From Leuconostocaceae bacterium ESL0723 (lineage in GTDB: Bacteria > Bacillota > Bacilli > Lactobacillales > Lactobacillaceae), in contig CP113928.1 of assembly GCA_029392055.1 (NCBI GenBank), positions 1,362,501 to 1,426,500 of the forward strand: a stretch of 64,000 nt of DNA. Reading direction: 5' to 3'. The notes under the pieces are model-generated. The model saw only the letters and a list, made by a program, of their open reading frames with translations. It searched no databases and was not told the origin of the DNA. Of the stretch, positions 46,088-53,018 are shown piece by piece (positions within the stretch are counted from its first letter, which is position 1; the number at the start of each line of letters is the position of its first letter). The translations under genes were made by a program, and so were the position numbers.

Positions 46088-46525
46088 TTAGGCCGGCCGA
46101 CTACCGGCGGGCACGTCCAGTTCGGCCATGATATCAGCCAAGGTGATTTGCTGCATTTCAGCCTGAGCGGCAGCCTCAACCTTTTGGTACTGGTGATCTA
46201 AGACCTGGGCAATTTGACGGCCAACCGGACAGTCCTGGCTGGTATTCTGGTCTGGACTTAGCAGGGGGCTCTCCCCATCAACGGCCTGGTAAACATCTAA
46301 GATGGTGATTTCAGCCGGCTGCTTACAAAGACCGGGCTGGGCAACCCCAGCGCTAGCATGCATTAAACCAGCCCGCTTCAAATCAGCCATTAGGCGGCGT
46401 ACCCGGGTGGGGTTGGTGTTGATACTTTGGGCAATGGCCGCACTGGAGAGGGGCTGGCCATTAGAAAAGACCTGGATATAGGTCAGGATATGCAGGGCAT
46501 CACTTAATTTTAAAGAAGGTTTCAT
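46088..46525 (-). CDS. Rrf2-family transcriptional regulator
   Basis: This 145-residue regulator has the Rrf2 winged helix (residues about 5-70: LSDALHILTYIQ, then SSAAIAQSINTNPTRVRRLMADLKRAGL in outline). Two Cys residues occur in GLCKQPAEIT near 66 and SQDCPVGRQIAQ near 99, fewer than the three of IscR-type iron-sulfur members. It is divergent from the nitroreductase gene, whose promoter it probably controls in response to redox or nitrosative stress. Confidence 0.88.
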   Translation of the reverse strand: MKPSLKLSDALHILTYIQVFSNGQPLSSAAIAQSINTNPTRVRRLMADLKRAGLMHASAGVAQPGLCKQPAEITILDVYQAVDGESPLLSPDQNTSQDCPVGRQIAQVLDHQYQKVEAAAQAEMQQITLADIMAELDVPAGSRPA

Positions 46526-46547
46526 CGCTAAAACTCCTTACATGGCA

Positions 46548-46593
46548 ATTCGTCGAATCGAAGTTTGACATTTCGTTAATTCAATTATATCAT
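46548..46593 (+). promoter_or_regulatory. Nitroreductase promoter with adjacent palindrome
   Basis: TTGACA (46565-46570), 17 bp, TATCAT (46588-46593) form a strong plus-strand promoter. The 11-bp palindrome ATTCGTCGAAT (46548-46558) sits 6 bp before the -35, between the divergent Rrf2 and nitroreductase genes, a natural place for an Rrf2 operator. TATAAT on the minus strand (46582-46587) may be the Rrf2 gene -10. Confidence 0.7.
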
Positions 46594-46631
46594 AGCACCT
46601 GTACTTTTATAAATAACACGGAGGCACAAAT

Positions 46632-47237
46632 ATGTCAGCATTTAACGATTTGCAAAAGAAGCGTCGTAGCATTTACGCCCTGGGTGACCAGGTTAAGCAG
46701 ACGCCGGAAGAACTCTTTGGCATGGTTAACGAGGCCATCAAGGATGCACCTACAGCCTTTAACAGCCAGTCAGTTCGGGCCGTGACTTTGACCGGTGATG
46801 CCCACAAGAAGCTCTGGGACATGGTCTTGGACACCCTGCGTAAGGTAGTCAAAAACCCAGACGTCTTTGAAACTACTGAACAAAAAGTTAACGGATCCTT
46901 TAAGTCTGGTTTTGGTACAGTTTTGTACTTCACTGACATGGATGTCGTTCACGGTTTGGAAGAACAGTTCCCAAGCTACAAGGACAACTTTTACGACTGG
47001 TCTGAGGAAGCCATTGGAATCGCCTTGTACTCAGTTTGGTTGACCCTGACTGAGGCCGACCTGGGTGCTTCAATCCAGCACTACAACCCATTGATTGACC
47101 AGGCCGTAGCGGAAGCCTTCGACATTCCTTCAAACTGGAAGCTGCGCGGTGAAATGCCATTTGGTACAATCGAAGCACCAGCTGCACCTAAGGATTACAT
47201 GCCTGATGACGAGCGCTTCAAGCTTTTCACCAAGTAA
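46632..47237 (+). CDS. Nitroreductase family protein
   Basis: This 201-residue FMN-dependent oxidoreductase has RRSIYALGDQVKQTPEEL near residues 11-28, the FMN-contacting DAPTAFNSQSVRAVTL near 40-54, and GIALYSVWLTLTEADLGASIQHYNP near 132-156. It matches the short one-domain nitroreductases of lactobacilli (YdfN/MhqN type). The substrate is unknown; quinones or nitro compounds are usual. Codon choice suggests high expression. Confidence 0.9.
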   Translation: MSAFNDLQKKRRSIYALGDQVKQTPEELFGMVNEAIKDAPTAFNSQSVRAVTLTGDAHKKLWDMVLDTLRKVVKNPDVFETTEQKVNGSFKSGFGTVLYFTDMDVVHGLEEQFPSYKDNFYDWSEEAIGIALYSVWLTLTEADLGASIQHYNPLIDQAVAEAFDIPSNWKLRGEMPFGTIEAPAAPKDYMPDDERFKLFTK

Positions 47238-47261
47238 TTGAATAATTAATTGAATGTGTAA

Positions 47262-47294
47262 AAAAAAAGAGCCTACTCGGGGGCTCTTTTTTGT
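47262..47294 (+). terminator. Terminator of the nitroreductase gene
   Basis: AAAAGAGCC and GGCTCTTTT arms with a T run directly follow the stop codon. Confidence 0.9.
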
Positions 47295-47402
47295 TTGGTA
47301 ATATTATTAATTTGGTTCTACTGAAAAGAGCCGCGAATCACTGATAATGGTTCGTTTGCGGTTTTTACTTTTTATAAAAACAATTGTGTTGAGTTTTCGT
47401 TA
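47295..47402. other. A/T-rich intergenic stretch
   Basis: No gene is seen. CCGCGAA and TTCG..GCGG arms followed by TTTTTAC could form a second weak plus-strand terminator. It is the left edge of the A/T-rich island. Confidence 0.4.
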
Positions 47403-47567
47403 TTATTTGTAAAGAATCAGAGCAGAAATCGCGTTGACCGGCTGACTGAATTTAACATCAATTATTTCATGATTTTGGTTTTGTAGATCAGTTAATGCTT
47501 GGTTTAGTTTTTCTGTGAATTGCTTTTCTTTGGTGAGTGATGAAGTAGTAACTAGTTGACTTAACAA
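47403..47567 (-). CDS. Small Cse60-like (DUF2758-type) protein, second copy
   Basis: This 54-residue open frame starts at TTG 47567 behind an AGAGGG site. The translation MLSQLVTTSS then LTKEKQFTEKLNQALTDLQ, followed by IIDVKFSQPVNAISALILYK, has the layout of Cse60-type proteins: a start strand, an amphipathic helix with FxxxLNxxL, then IIDVKF and a final hydrophobic strand ending in LYK. It is a paralogue of the gene at 47666-47839 on the same strand. The function is unknown in non-sporing bacteria. Confidence 0.6.
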   Translation of the reverse strand: MLSQLVTTSSLTKEKQFTEKLNQALTDLQNQNHEIIDVKFSQPVNAISALILYK

Positions 47568-47591
47568 AATATTTTCCCTCTTTCTATGGGC

Positions 47592-47655
47592 GTTACGTTG
47601 CTTCTGGATATCTTATATATTATAAAATTGTTTTAATTACGTTGATTATTACGTT
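47592..47655. repeat. Direct repeats of ATTACGTT between the two small genes
   Basis: ATTACGTT occurs at 47636-47643 and 47648-47655 (12-bp period), and GTTACGTT at 47592-47599. They flank a minus-strand TATAAT-rich segment ahead of the second small gene and could be regulator sites. Confidence 0.35.
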
Positions 47656-47665
47656 AACCCAGGTT

Positions 47666-47839
47666 TCATCCCTGCTCTTCATAAATAATCATGCCGATAT
47701 AATAAAACCAGGGTGAAGATGAATGTTTAATATCAATAATTTTATTTCCGTCATCCTGGATACGTTTTAAAGTATCGTTCATCTTTCTATCAAAAGCATG
47801 GGCTGACGTCATACTGGAAACTGTTTTGGTTTGAATCAT
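47666..47839 (-). CDS. Small Cse60-like (DUF2758-type) protein, first copy
   Basis: This 57-residue open frame starts at ATG 47839 after AGAGGAAAG. It reads MIQTKTVSSMTSAHAFDRKM, then NDTLKRIQDDGNKIIDIKHS, then SPWFYYIGMIIYEEQG. The MIQxK start, helix with FxxKMNDTL, IIDIKHS strand and terminal GMIIYEE strand match the short family that includes the sporulation protein Cse60. Related genes occur in lactic acid bacteria without sporulation. It lies in an A/T-rich island unlike the neighbouring core genes, which suggests transfer. Confidence 0.65.
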   Translation of the reverse strand: MIQTKTVSSMTSAHAFDRKMNDTLKRIQDDGNKIIDIKHSSSPWFYYIGMIIYEEQG

Positions 47840-47977
47840 AATTCTTTCCTCTACTAAATAATTTGATAAAGCACAGTATGCCCATCTATAGTTATTTTAC
47901 ATTAACCTTAATCGATGAAAAGGCGACTTAGGCCAGATGAAGATTCACTTTCAGGCAGCCCAACCACTAGAATAAAG
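47840..47977. other. Intergenic stretch before the trp leader promoter
   Basis: It contains the ribosome site of the minus-strand Cse60-like gene and presumably its promoter (A/T-rich, not clearly resolved). No open frame of note is present. Confidence 0.4.
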
Positions 47978-48006
47978 TTGACAACCCCGCTAGAATCCAG
48001 TAATCT
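47978..48006 (+). promoter_or_regulatory. Promoter of the trpXYZ leader
   Basis: TTGACA (47978-47983), 17 bp, TAATCT (48001-48006). Transcription should begin near 48013, giving a leader of about 235 nt before the first transporter gene. Confidence 0.85.
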
Positions 48007-48036
48007 CAACCTATTAAAACTTGGGAGTTGCATTGC

Positions 48037-48084
48037 ATGTTAAAGCTTCAGGCACAAGTTAACCGCCCTTGGTGGCGCCGGTAA
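48037..48084 (+). CDS. 15-residue leader peptide with tandem Trp codons
   Basis: GGGAG at 48023-48027 precedes ATG 48037 by nine bases. The frame reads MLKLQAQVNRPWWRR and stops at TAA 48082-48084; the TGG TGG pair is at 48070-48075. The peptide closely recalls the E. coli trp leader peptide, which ends GWWRTS. A ribosome stalled on the Trp codons would cover 48077-48089, one strand of the downstream hairpin set. It precedes a tryptophan-type ABC importer, so attenuation by tryptophanyl-tRNA shortage is the natural reading. Confidence 0.82.
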   Translation: MLKLQAQVNRPWWRR

Positions 48085-48230
48085 ATCAGCTTTCCTGACT
48101 AGGGCAAGCTGTGGCACAACCTGATTGTCCCAGCCGGCTAATTTGTAATGCGCAAAAATGCCTGTCTGGGAAGGACCCAGCCGGCTTTTCTTTTTAGACT
48201 TCGGTAGCCTCTGGGTGCCGAGGTCTTTTC
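48077..48230 (+). promoter_or_regulatory. Attenuator: alternative hairpins after the Trp leader peptide
   Basis: Strand 1 (48077-48081 GCCGG and 48084-48089 AATCAG) can pair with strand 2 (48134-48138 CCGGC and 48121-48126 CTGATT). Strand 2 TCCCAG (48128-48133) can instead pair with strand 3 CTGGGA (48166-48171). Strand 3 CTGGG (48166-48170) otherwise pairs with strand 4 CCCAG (48176-48180), extended by GCC/GGC, to form a terminator ending in TTTTCTTTTT (48160-48195). A second 9-bp terminator-like hairpin follows (48196-48226). Its loop CTGGGT (48211-48216) can pair with ACCCAG (48175-48180). Confidence 0.72.
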
Positions 48231-48247
48231 ATTTTGGGAGAAAGAAC

Positions 48248-49246
48248 ATGAACAAACGTCTACTAACCTTCATTGGGGTCATTGCCGCCTTCCTGGTGGT
48301 GGCCTTCTTCAAGTCCAGCAATGACGAACAAAGTCAAAAGGGCATCCCCACTGTGGGAATCCTCCAACTAGTGACCCACCCAGCCTTAGATCAAATCCAC
48401 AACGGTGCGATTGCCGGCCTGAAGGATGAAGGCTTTGTGAATGGTAAAAATATCAAAATCGACTACCAAAACGCCCAGGCCGATCAGTCTAACTTGAAGA
48501 CCATGGCCCAAAAGTTTATCAACGAGCACGCCAAGGTAACCATCGGGATTGCGACGCCAGCCGCCCTTTCCCTGGCCAAGGCCGCCGATGGCCAGACGCC
48601 GGTCTTAATGGGCGGGATTACCGACCCAGTTGGCGCCGGCCTGGTTAAGTCCATCAACAAGCCCGGTGGTAACGTTTCTGGCACTTCAGGGGACTCGCCC
48701 CTCCAGGCCCACCTGGATGTTATCAAGGAAGTGGTCCCTAAGGCCAAGACCCTGGGGATTATCTACACCTCTTCTGATCATGGTGGTACCTACCATGCCA
48801 AGAAAATGGCCAAGTTAGCCGAGAGCCAGGGCTTTAAGGTTAAGCTTTATACGATTGCTAGTACCAATGACATGCAGCAGGTCGCTGAAACCATGGCCAA
48901 CCAGGTCGACGTCGTCTATGCGCCCCAGGATAACGGGGTAGCCTCAGCAATGAAGACCCTGGTCAACGTTACTAACCAAAATAAGATTCCAGTCATCCCC
49001 GCCGCCGATACCATGGTTAAAGACGGCGGAATCGCCACTATCGCGGTTAGCCAGTACCAGATTGGTTACCAGACCGGTAAGATGGCCGGTGAGGTGCTGA
49101 AAGGTAAGAAGACCGCAACCATGCCAGTCGTGTCGGTTACCAAGGGTGAACCGGTGATTAATTTGAAGGAAGCCCAGACTTTGGGCATTGATTTACCAGA
49201 TAAGCTCGTACAGCAAGCCAAGGAAAATGGGGAGGTCATCCAATGA
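48248..49246 (+). CDS. trpX: Tryptophan-type ABC transporter substrate-binding protein
   Basis: This 332-residue extracellular binding protein (ABC_sub_bind family) starts at ATG 48248 after GGGAG; the longer frame runs back through the terminator and is rejected. A hydrophobic anchor spans about 4-22 without a lipobox Cys. Family blocks are VGILQLVTHPALDQIHNGAIAGL near 36-58, PVLMGGITDPVGAGLV near 120 and GIIYTSSDHGG near 170. TrpX-type proteins of streptococci and lactobacilli bring in tryptophan. The leader with tandem Trp codons strongly supports that substrate. Confidence 0.87.
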   Translation: MNKRLLTFIGVIAAFLVVAFFKSSNDEQSQKGIPTVGILQLVTHPALDQIHNGAIAGLKDEGFVNGKNIKIDYQNAQADQSNLKTMAQKFINEHAKVTIGIATPAALSLAKAADGQTPVLMGGITDPVGAGLVKSINKPGGNVSGTSGDSPLQAHLDVIKEVVPKAKTLGIIYTSSDHGGTYHAKKMAKLAESQGFKVKLYTIASTNDMQQVAETMANQVDVVYAPQDNGVASAMKTLVNVTNQNKIPVIPAADTMVKDGGIATIAVSQYQIGYQTGKMAGEVLKGKKTATMPVVSVTKGEPVINLKEAQTLGIDLPDKLVQQAKENGEVIQ

Positions 49247-50142
49247 GTATCATTGTTTCCAGCATTGGCCAGGGAATTCTCTGGTCCATCTTAGGGATTG
49301 CCCTCTTTCTAACCTTCCGAATCCTAGACTTCCCTGATATGACGGTGGAGGGTTCATTCCCCTTGGGCGCAGCCACGGCGGTGACCTTAATTGTTCACGG
49401 CGTGTCACCAATCTTGGCCAGCCTAGTGGCCTTTGTGGCCGGTTCCCTGGCCGGCTTTACCACCGGAATTCTCTATACTAAGGGTAAAATCCCAGTCCTA
49501 CTGGCTGGTATTTTGGTGATGACCGCCTGCCTGTCAATCAACCTGCGGATTATGGGTTCGGCCAACATTTCCCTACTGAACCAGAAGACCATTTTCAGCA
49601 ATGCCTTCTTACAGAGCCTGCCCCGCTACTTTGACATGGTGGTGCTGGGTCTAATTATCATTGTGGTGGTGACCGCTGCCCTAATTTGGTTCTTACAAAC
49701 TGAGTTGGGCCAGGCCTTCATTGCTACCGGGGACAACCCGCAAATGGCCCAGGCCTTTGGCATTCGGACGGACCGGATGACCATCATGGGCCTGATGCTA
49801 TCGAACGGTCTGATTGCCTTTGGTGGTGCGGTCATTGCCCAAAGTAACGGCTACGCCGATATTAACATGGGGATTGGGATCATCGTCATTGCCCTGGCCT
49901 CAATTATCATCGGAGAAGTCATCTTTGGTAATCTCAGCCTCAATGAGCGCCTGATTGCCGTCATTATCGGTTCCATCATTTACCGGCTAGTACTGCTGGC
50001 CGTCTTGCAGCTTGGCTTTAGCACCAACGACCTGAACCTGATTTCTTCGATTATCTTGGCCCTGGCCATGATGCTACCGCAGTTCCGCAAGGCCTTGCGC
50101 CTCGATGGCATCTTAAAGAAGGGAGTCCGTCCACATGACTAA
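49243..50142 (+). CDS. trpY: Tryptophan-type ABC transporter permease
   Basis: This 299-residue membrane protein has eight or nine hydrophobic segments and belongs to the LivH/branched-chain-type permeases used by TrpXYZ systems. FRILDFPDMTVEGSFPLGAAT near residues 25-45 and NGLIAFGGAVIAQSNGYADINMGIG near 185-210, the ATPase-contacting loop, are characteristic. It overlaps trpX by 4 bp and trpZ by 8 bp, so all three are translated as one unit. Confidence 0.88.
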   Translation: MSIIVSSIGQGILWSILGIALFLTFRILDFPDMTVEGSFPLGAATAVTLIVHGVSPILASLVAFVAGSLAGFTTGILYTKGKIPVLLAGILVMTACLSINLRIMGSANISLLNQKTIFSNAFLQSLPRYFDMVVLGLIIIVVVTAALIWFLQTELGQAFIATGDNPQMAQAFGIRTDRMTIMGLMLSNGLIAFGGAVIAQSNGYADINMGIGIIVIALASIIIGEVIFGNLSLNERLIAVIIGSIIYRLVLLAVLQLGFSTNDLNLISSIILALAMMLPQFRKALRLDGILKKGVRPHD

Positions 50143-50890
50143 ACCCGTGATTACCTTAAAAAACGCCAGTATCACCGTACCTAACGGCAACAAGATTTTA
50201 GATGACATGAACCTCGAAATCTTGGACGGCGACTTTATCACCGTCCTGGGTACCAACGGAGCCGGTAAGTCGACCCTTTTCAATGCCATCGCCGGTAACC
50301 TGTCCTTAAGTGACGGCCAGGTCTTCCACGGTGACCGTGATATTACCAACTTGTCAGCGGTTGAGCGGACCCAGATGATTGGCCGAGTTTTCCAGGACCC
50401 CAAGATGGGAACCGCACCGCGGATGACCGTGGCTGAAAACCTGCTATTATCTGAAAAGCGCGGACAACGTCGGACGCTCCGGCCCCGTGGTTTAAACAAT
50501 GCCAAGCTGATGGAATACCGCCGGATTACGGCCCAGATGGGCAATGACTTAGACAACCGCCTGCAAACCGCCGCCGGCGACCTGTCCGGGGGGCAGCGCC
50601 AGGCTTTGAGTTTCCTAATGGCTACCCGGGTTAAGCCGGAACTACTCCTCTTAGATGAGCACACGGCCGCCCTTGATCCTAAGACCTCGGCCCAGCTGAT
50701 GGATGTCACCAACCAGCAGGTGACTGAAAACAACCTAACCGCGCTGATGATTACCCACAACCTCAGCGATGCCATGCACTATGGTAACCGCCTGATTGTC
50801 TTAAACGCCGGTAAAATCGTCTTAGACGTGCGCGATGAGGCCAAAAATCAGTTAACTGAGGAAGAATTGTTGAAGTACTTTGCGATTTAA
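50135..50890 (+). CDS. trpZ: Tryptophan-type ABC transporter ATPase
   Basis: This 251-residue ATPase has Walker A GTNGAGKSTLFNAIAG near residue 40, the signature LSGGQRQALSF near 149 and Walker B LLLLDEHTAALD near 168, with His instead of the usual Pro after the catalytic Glu. A His switch is in MITHNLSDA near 207. DEHTAALDP is typical of the TrpZ/PhnC-like group. It completes the importer and is followed by a terminator. Confidence 0.9.
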   Translation: MTKPVITLKNASITVPNGNKILDDMNLEILDGDFITVLGTNGAGKSTLFNAIAGNLSLSDGQVFHGDRDITNLSAVERTQMIGRVFQDPKMGTAPRMTVAENLLLSEKRGQRRTLRPRGLNNAKLMEYRRITAQMGNDLDNRLQTAAGDLSGGQRQALSFLMATRVKPELLLLDEHTAALDPKTSAQLMDVTNQQVTENNLTALMITHNLSDAMHYGNRLIVLNAGKIVLDVRDEAKNQLTEEELLKYFAI

Positions 50891-50921
50891 AAAGAGCCCG
50901 AAGGGGCTCTTTTTAATTTGA
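50890..50921 (+). terminator. Terminator of the trpXYZ operon
   Basis: AAAAAGAGCCC and GGGGCTCTTTTT arms around a short loop directly follow the trpZ stop. Confidence 0.92.
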
Positions 50922-51022
50922 GTATGGGCGGGAAAAATGGGTAGCGTTGATCCGCTCATCTGGTTTTTCACCCGACCTTATCTTATAATTTCTAGTAGAC
51001 CAAAACTTGGAGGAATGCATAA

Positions 51023-51937
51023 ATGCGCAAAGTTGCAGTAATGGGTGCCGGCCACGTCGGCGCCACCGTTGCCCACATTATCGTGGACCATGCCGATGCC
51101 GATGAACTGGTATTGTTTGATGCCCGTAAGGAAAAGGTTGCCGCTGAAGTCCTGGACTTACAGGATGCCGCCAGCCTCCTAGACCGGCATATCAAGGTTA
51201 GCACCGGTGACTTTGAAGACCTGGCCGATGCCGATGTCATCATTTCAGCCATCGGCCGAATTGACTTGATTGAGCCCGGCGGAGACCGATTTACCGAGCT
51301 CAAGGCCAACAAGCCTTCCGCTGAAGAACTGGGAGCTGAACTTAAAAAGGTCGACTTTGATGGCATCCTCATTGCCATCACCAACCCAGTTGACGTGATT
51401 ACCGGAGTTTACCAAGAGGCCCTGGGTCTCCCAGCCAATCGGGTATTTGGGACCGGTACCTACCTAGATACTGCCCGGATGAAGCGGGTGGTTGGTCAGG
51501 CCTTAGACCTAGATCCCCGCAGTGTCCAGGGCTATGTCCTCGGTGAGCACGGCGATTCTCAGTTTGTCGCCTGGTCGACGGTTTCAGCCCTGGGTCAAGA
51601 TGCTCAAGAACTTGCCAAGAATTACCACCTCGACCTAGACGAACTGGAACAAGCTGCCCGCCAGGGAGGCTTTGAGGTCTTTAATGGTAAGCACTACACC
51701 AACGTGGCAATTGCCCACGCTGCTGTGTCTTTGATGAATCTAGTCCTATCCGATGCCCGTAACGAAGCGATTGTTTCCCACTACGATGATGACCTCGGTT
51801 CTTATATCTCAACCCCAGCCGTGATTGGCCGGGAAGGGGTCGTGGCCCCGGTTGCCTTGCACTTAACTGACGACGAAAAAGCTAAGCTGCACCATAGTTC
51901 GGCTACCATCGCTGAAAAAACTAAGTCAAACCTATAA
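51023..51937 (+). CDS. L-2-hydroxyacid dehydrogenase (LDH/MDH superfamily, probably L-2-hydroxyisocaproate type)
   Basis: This 304-residue NAD-dependent enzyme starts MRKVAVMGAGHVGATVAH, with an Asp in VLFDAR near residue 35 for NAD specificity. The catalytic His is in VLGEHGDSQFVAW near 175, and substrate-binding Arg positions are in the loop near 82-93 and TYLDTARMKR near 150. Differences from canonical L-LDH (ISAIGRIDLIEPGGDR in the loop) fit the L-HicDH branch described in Weissella and lactobacilli, which reduces branched 2-oxo acids. An L-lactate dehydrogenase role cannot be excluded. Confidence 0.82.
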   Translation: MRKVAVMGAGHVGATVAHIIVDHADADELVLFDARKEKVAAEVLDLQDAASLLDRHIKVSTGDFEDLADADVIISAIGRIDLIEPGGDRFTELKANKPSAEELGAELKKVDFDGILIAITNPVDVITGVYQEALGLPANRVFGTGTYLDTARMKRVVGQALDLDPRSVQGYVLGEHGDSQFVAWSTVSALGQDAQELAKNYHLDLDELEQAARQGGFEVFNGKHYTNVAIAHAAVSLMNLVLSDARNEAIVSHYDDDLGSYISTPAVIGREGVVAPVALHLTDDEKAKLHHSSATIAEKTKSNL

Positions 51938-51941
51938 ATAA

Positions 51942-51974
51942 AAAAGCCTACCAAATGGTAGGCTTTTTTATTGG
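51942..51974. terminator. Bidirectional terminator
   Basis: AAAAAGCCTACCA and TGGTAGGCTTTTT arms end the dehydrogenase gene and, on the minus strand, the 5-oxoprolinase-type operon. Confidence 0.92.
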
Positions 51975-52984
51975 AATAAGGTCGCAACCCGGGCGGCCAC
52001 CGGCCGGACCGGCAGGAGGTTCTGCCAGGGTTGACTTAGATAAACGGCCTGCAGGTAGTCCCGCTGGTCAGCTAGCAGGTCCCAGGCCGTAGTCAAATCC
52101 ACCTCGGCAAAGCGGAGAGGTTGGCCACTAGGCCACTGGGCCAGCCAACCCAGGTCAGCCGCAATCACCTTAGCAATCACTGGATAGCCACCGTGGGTGG
52201 CCCGGTCAGCCAAGAGCGCAATCGGACTACCACTGCGGCCAATCTGAATCGCCCCATTTAAATTAGCCTCGGATAGGAGGTTATCGCCCTGGGCCTTAAT
52301 TTCAGGTCCTTGGAGGCGGAAACCCATCCGGTTGATATCCTTACTAAGCTGGTAGTCACTCTCAAAGAAAGTCTGCCGGGCGTTCTCATCGAACCAGTCA
52401 GACTGGGCCCCGGGCACCACCCGAATATGGTCCGGCCGCTGAGGAGCCATCAGTTCTCCTTCATCAAGTGGCTGGGTTGGCACCGGGCGGGGCAAATCTA
52501 CCTCATTTAAGGGTAAAACCGGCAGCAAGTCACCACTAGCTAAGCGCCGACCGTCCAGGCCGCCAATCCCAATCGCCGTAGCCGTGGCCCGAGAACCCTT
52601 TACCCGGGGTACTTGGAAACCGCCGGCTACACTGAGATAGACAAAGCGACCATCCGTGACCTGATCAATGGCCAAGAAATCCCCCGCAGTAACCAAGAGC
52701 GGCTCGTTTTCAGCAACTACTTCGTCGTTTAGTCGAACCCGACTACTTGCCCCAGTCACGGCCACTACGGTGATTGCTTGGAAGGCTAGTTGACCACCGG
52801 TCAGGGTAAATTCCAGACTAGCCGCATCCAGTTCCCGGGCATTGCCAACCAGGGCGTTGCCGAGTTGATAAGCGTAAGGGTCCATGACCCCCGAGTTTAA
52901 AAAACCATCCCCCTGGTAGCCCAGCCGTCCGCTGTCTTGGATGGTCGTCGATAGGCCTGCTTGAATCACTTTAACTGCCTGCAC
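51968..52984 (-). CDS. pxpC: 5-oxoprolinase subunit C (KipA/PxpC, biotin-dependent carboxyltransferase family)
   Basis: This 338-residue cytoplasmic protein belongs to the AHS2/KipA family. With PxpA and PxpB it opens 5-oxoproline to glutamate using ATP. VIQAGLSTTIQDSGRLGYQGDGFLNSGVMD in outline (residues about 6-35) is the family signature, with SDWF..ARQTFFESDYQLSKDINRMGFRLQG near 200-230. It is the last gene of the operon, 34 bp after pxpB. Confidence 0.9.
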   Translation of the reverse strand: MQAVKVIQAGLSTTIQDSGRLGYQGDGFLNSGVMDPYAYQLGNALVGNARELDAASLEFTLTGGQLAFQAITVVAVTGASSRVRLNDEVVAENEPLLVTAGDFLAIDQVTDGRFVYLSVAGGFQVPRVKGSRATATAIGIGGLDGRRLASGDLLPVLPLNEVDLPRPVPTQPLDEGELMAPQRPDHIRVVPGAQSDWFDENARQTFFESDYQLSKDINRMGFRLQGPEIKAQGDNLLSEANLNGAIQIGRSGSPIALLADRATHGGYPVIAKVIAADLGWLAQWPSGQPLRFAEVDLTTAWDLLADQRDYLQAVYLSQPWQNLLPVRPVAARVATLFQ

Positions 52985-53018
52985 AAAACCCTCCTTTACA
53001 AACTAGACGCACACCGCT

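Noticed and set aside
48158-48247. N-terminal extension of TrpX by 30 residues
   Set aside because: The extension would be translated from within the attenuator terminators. GGGAG directly before ATG 48248 marks the true start.
50113-50775. 220-codon minus-strand open frame
   Set aside because: It is fully antisense to trpZ, which has all ABC motifs and overlaps its operon partner. The antisense translation shows no family pattern.
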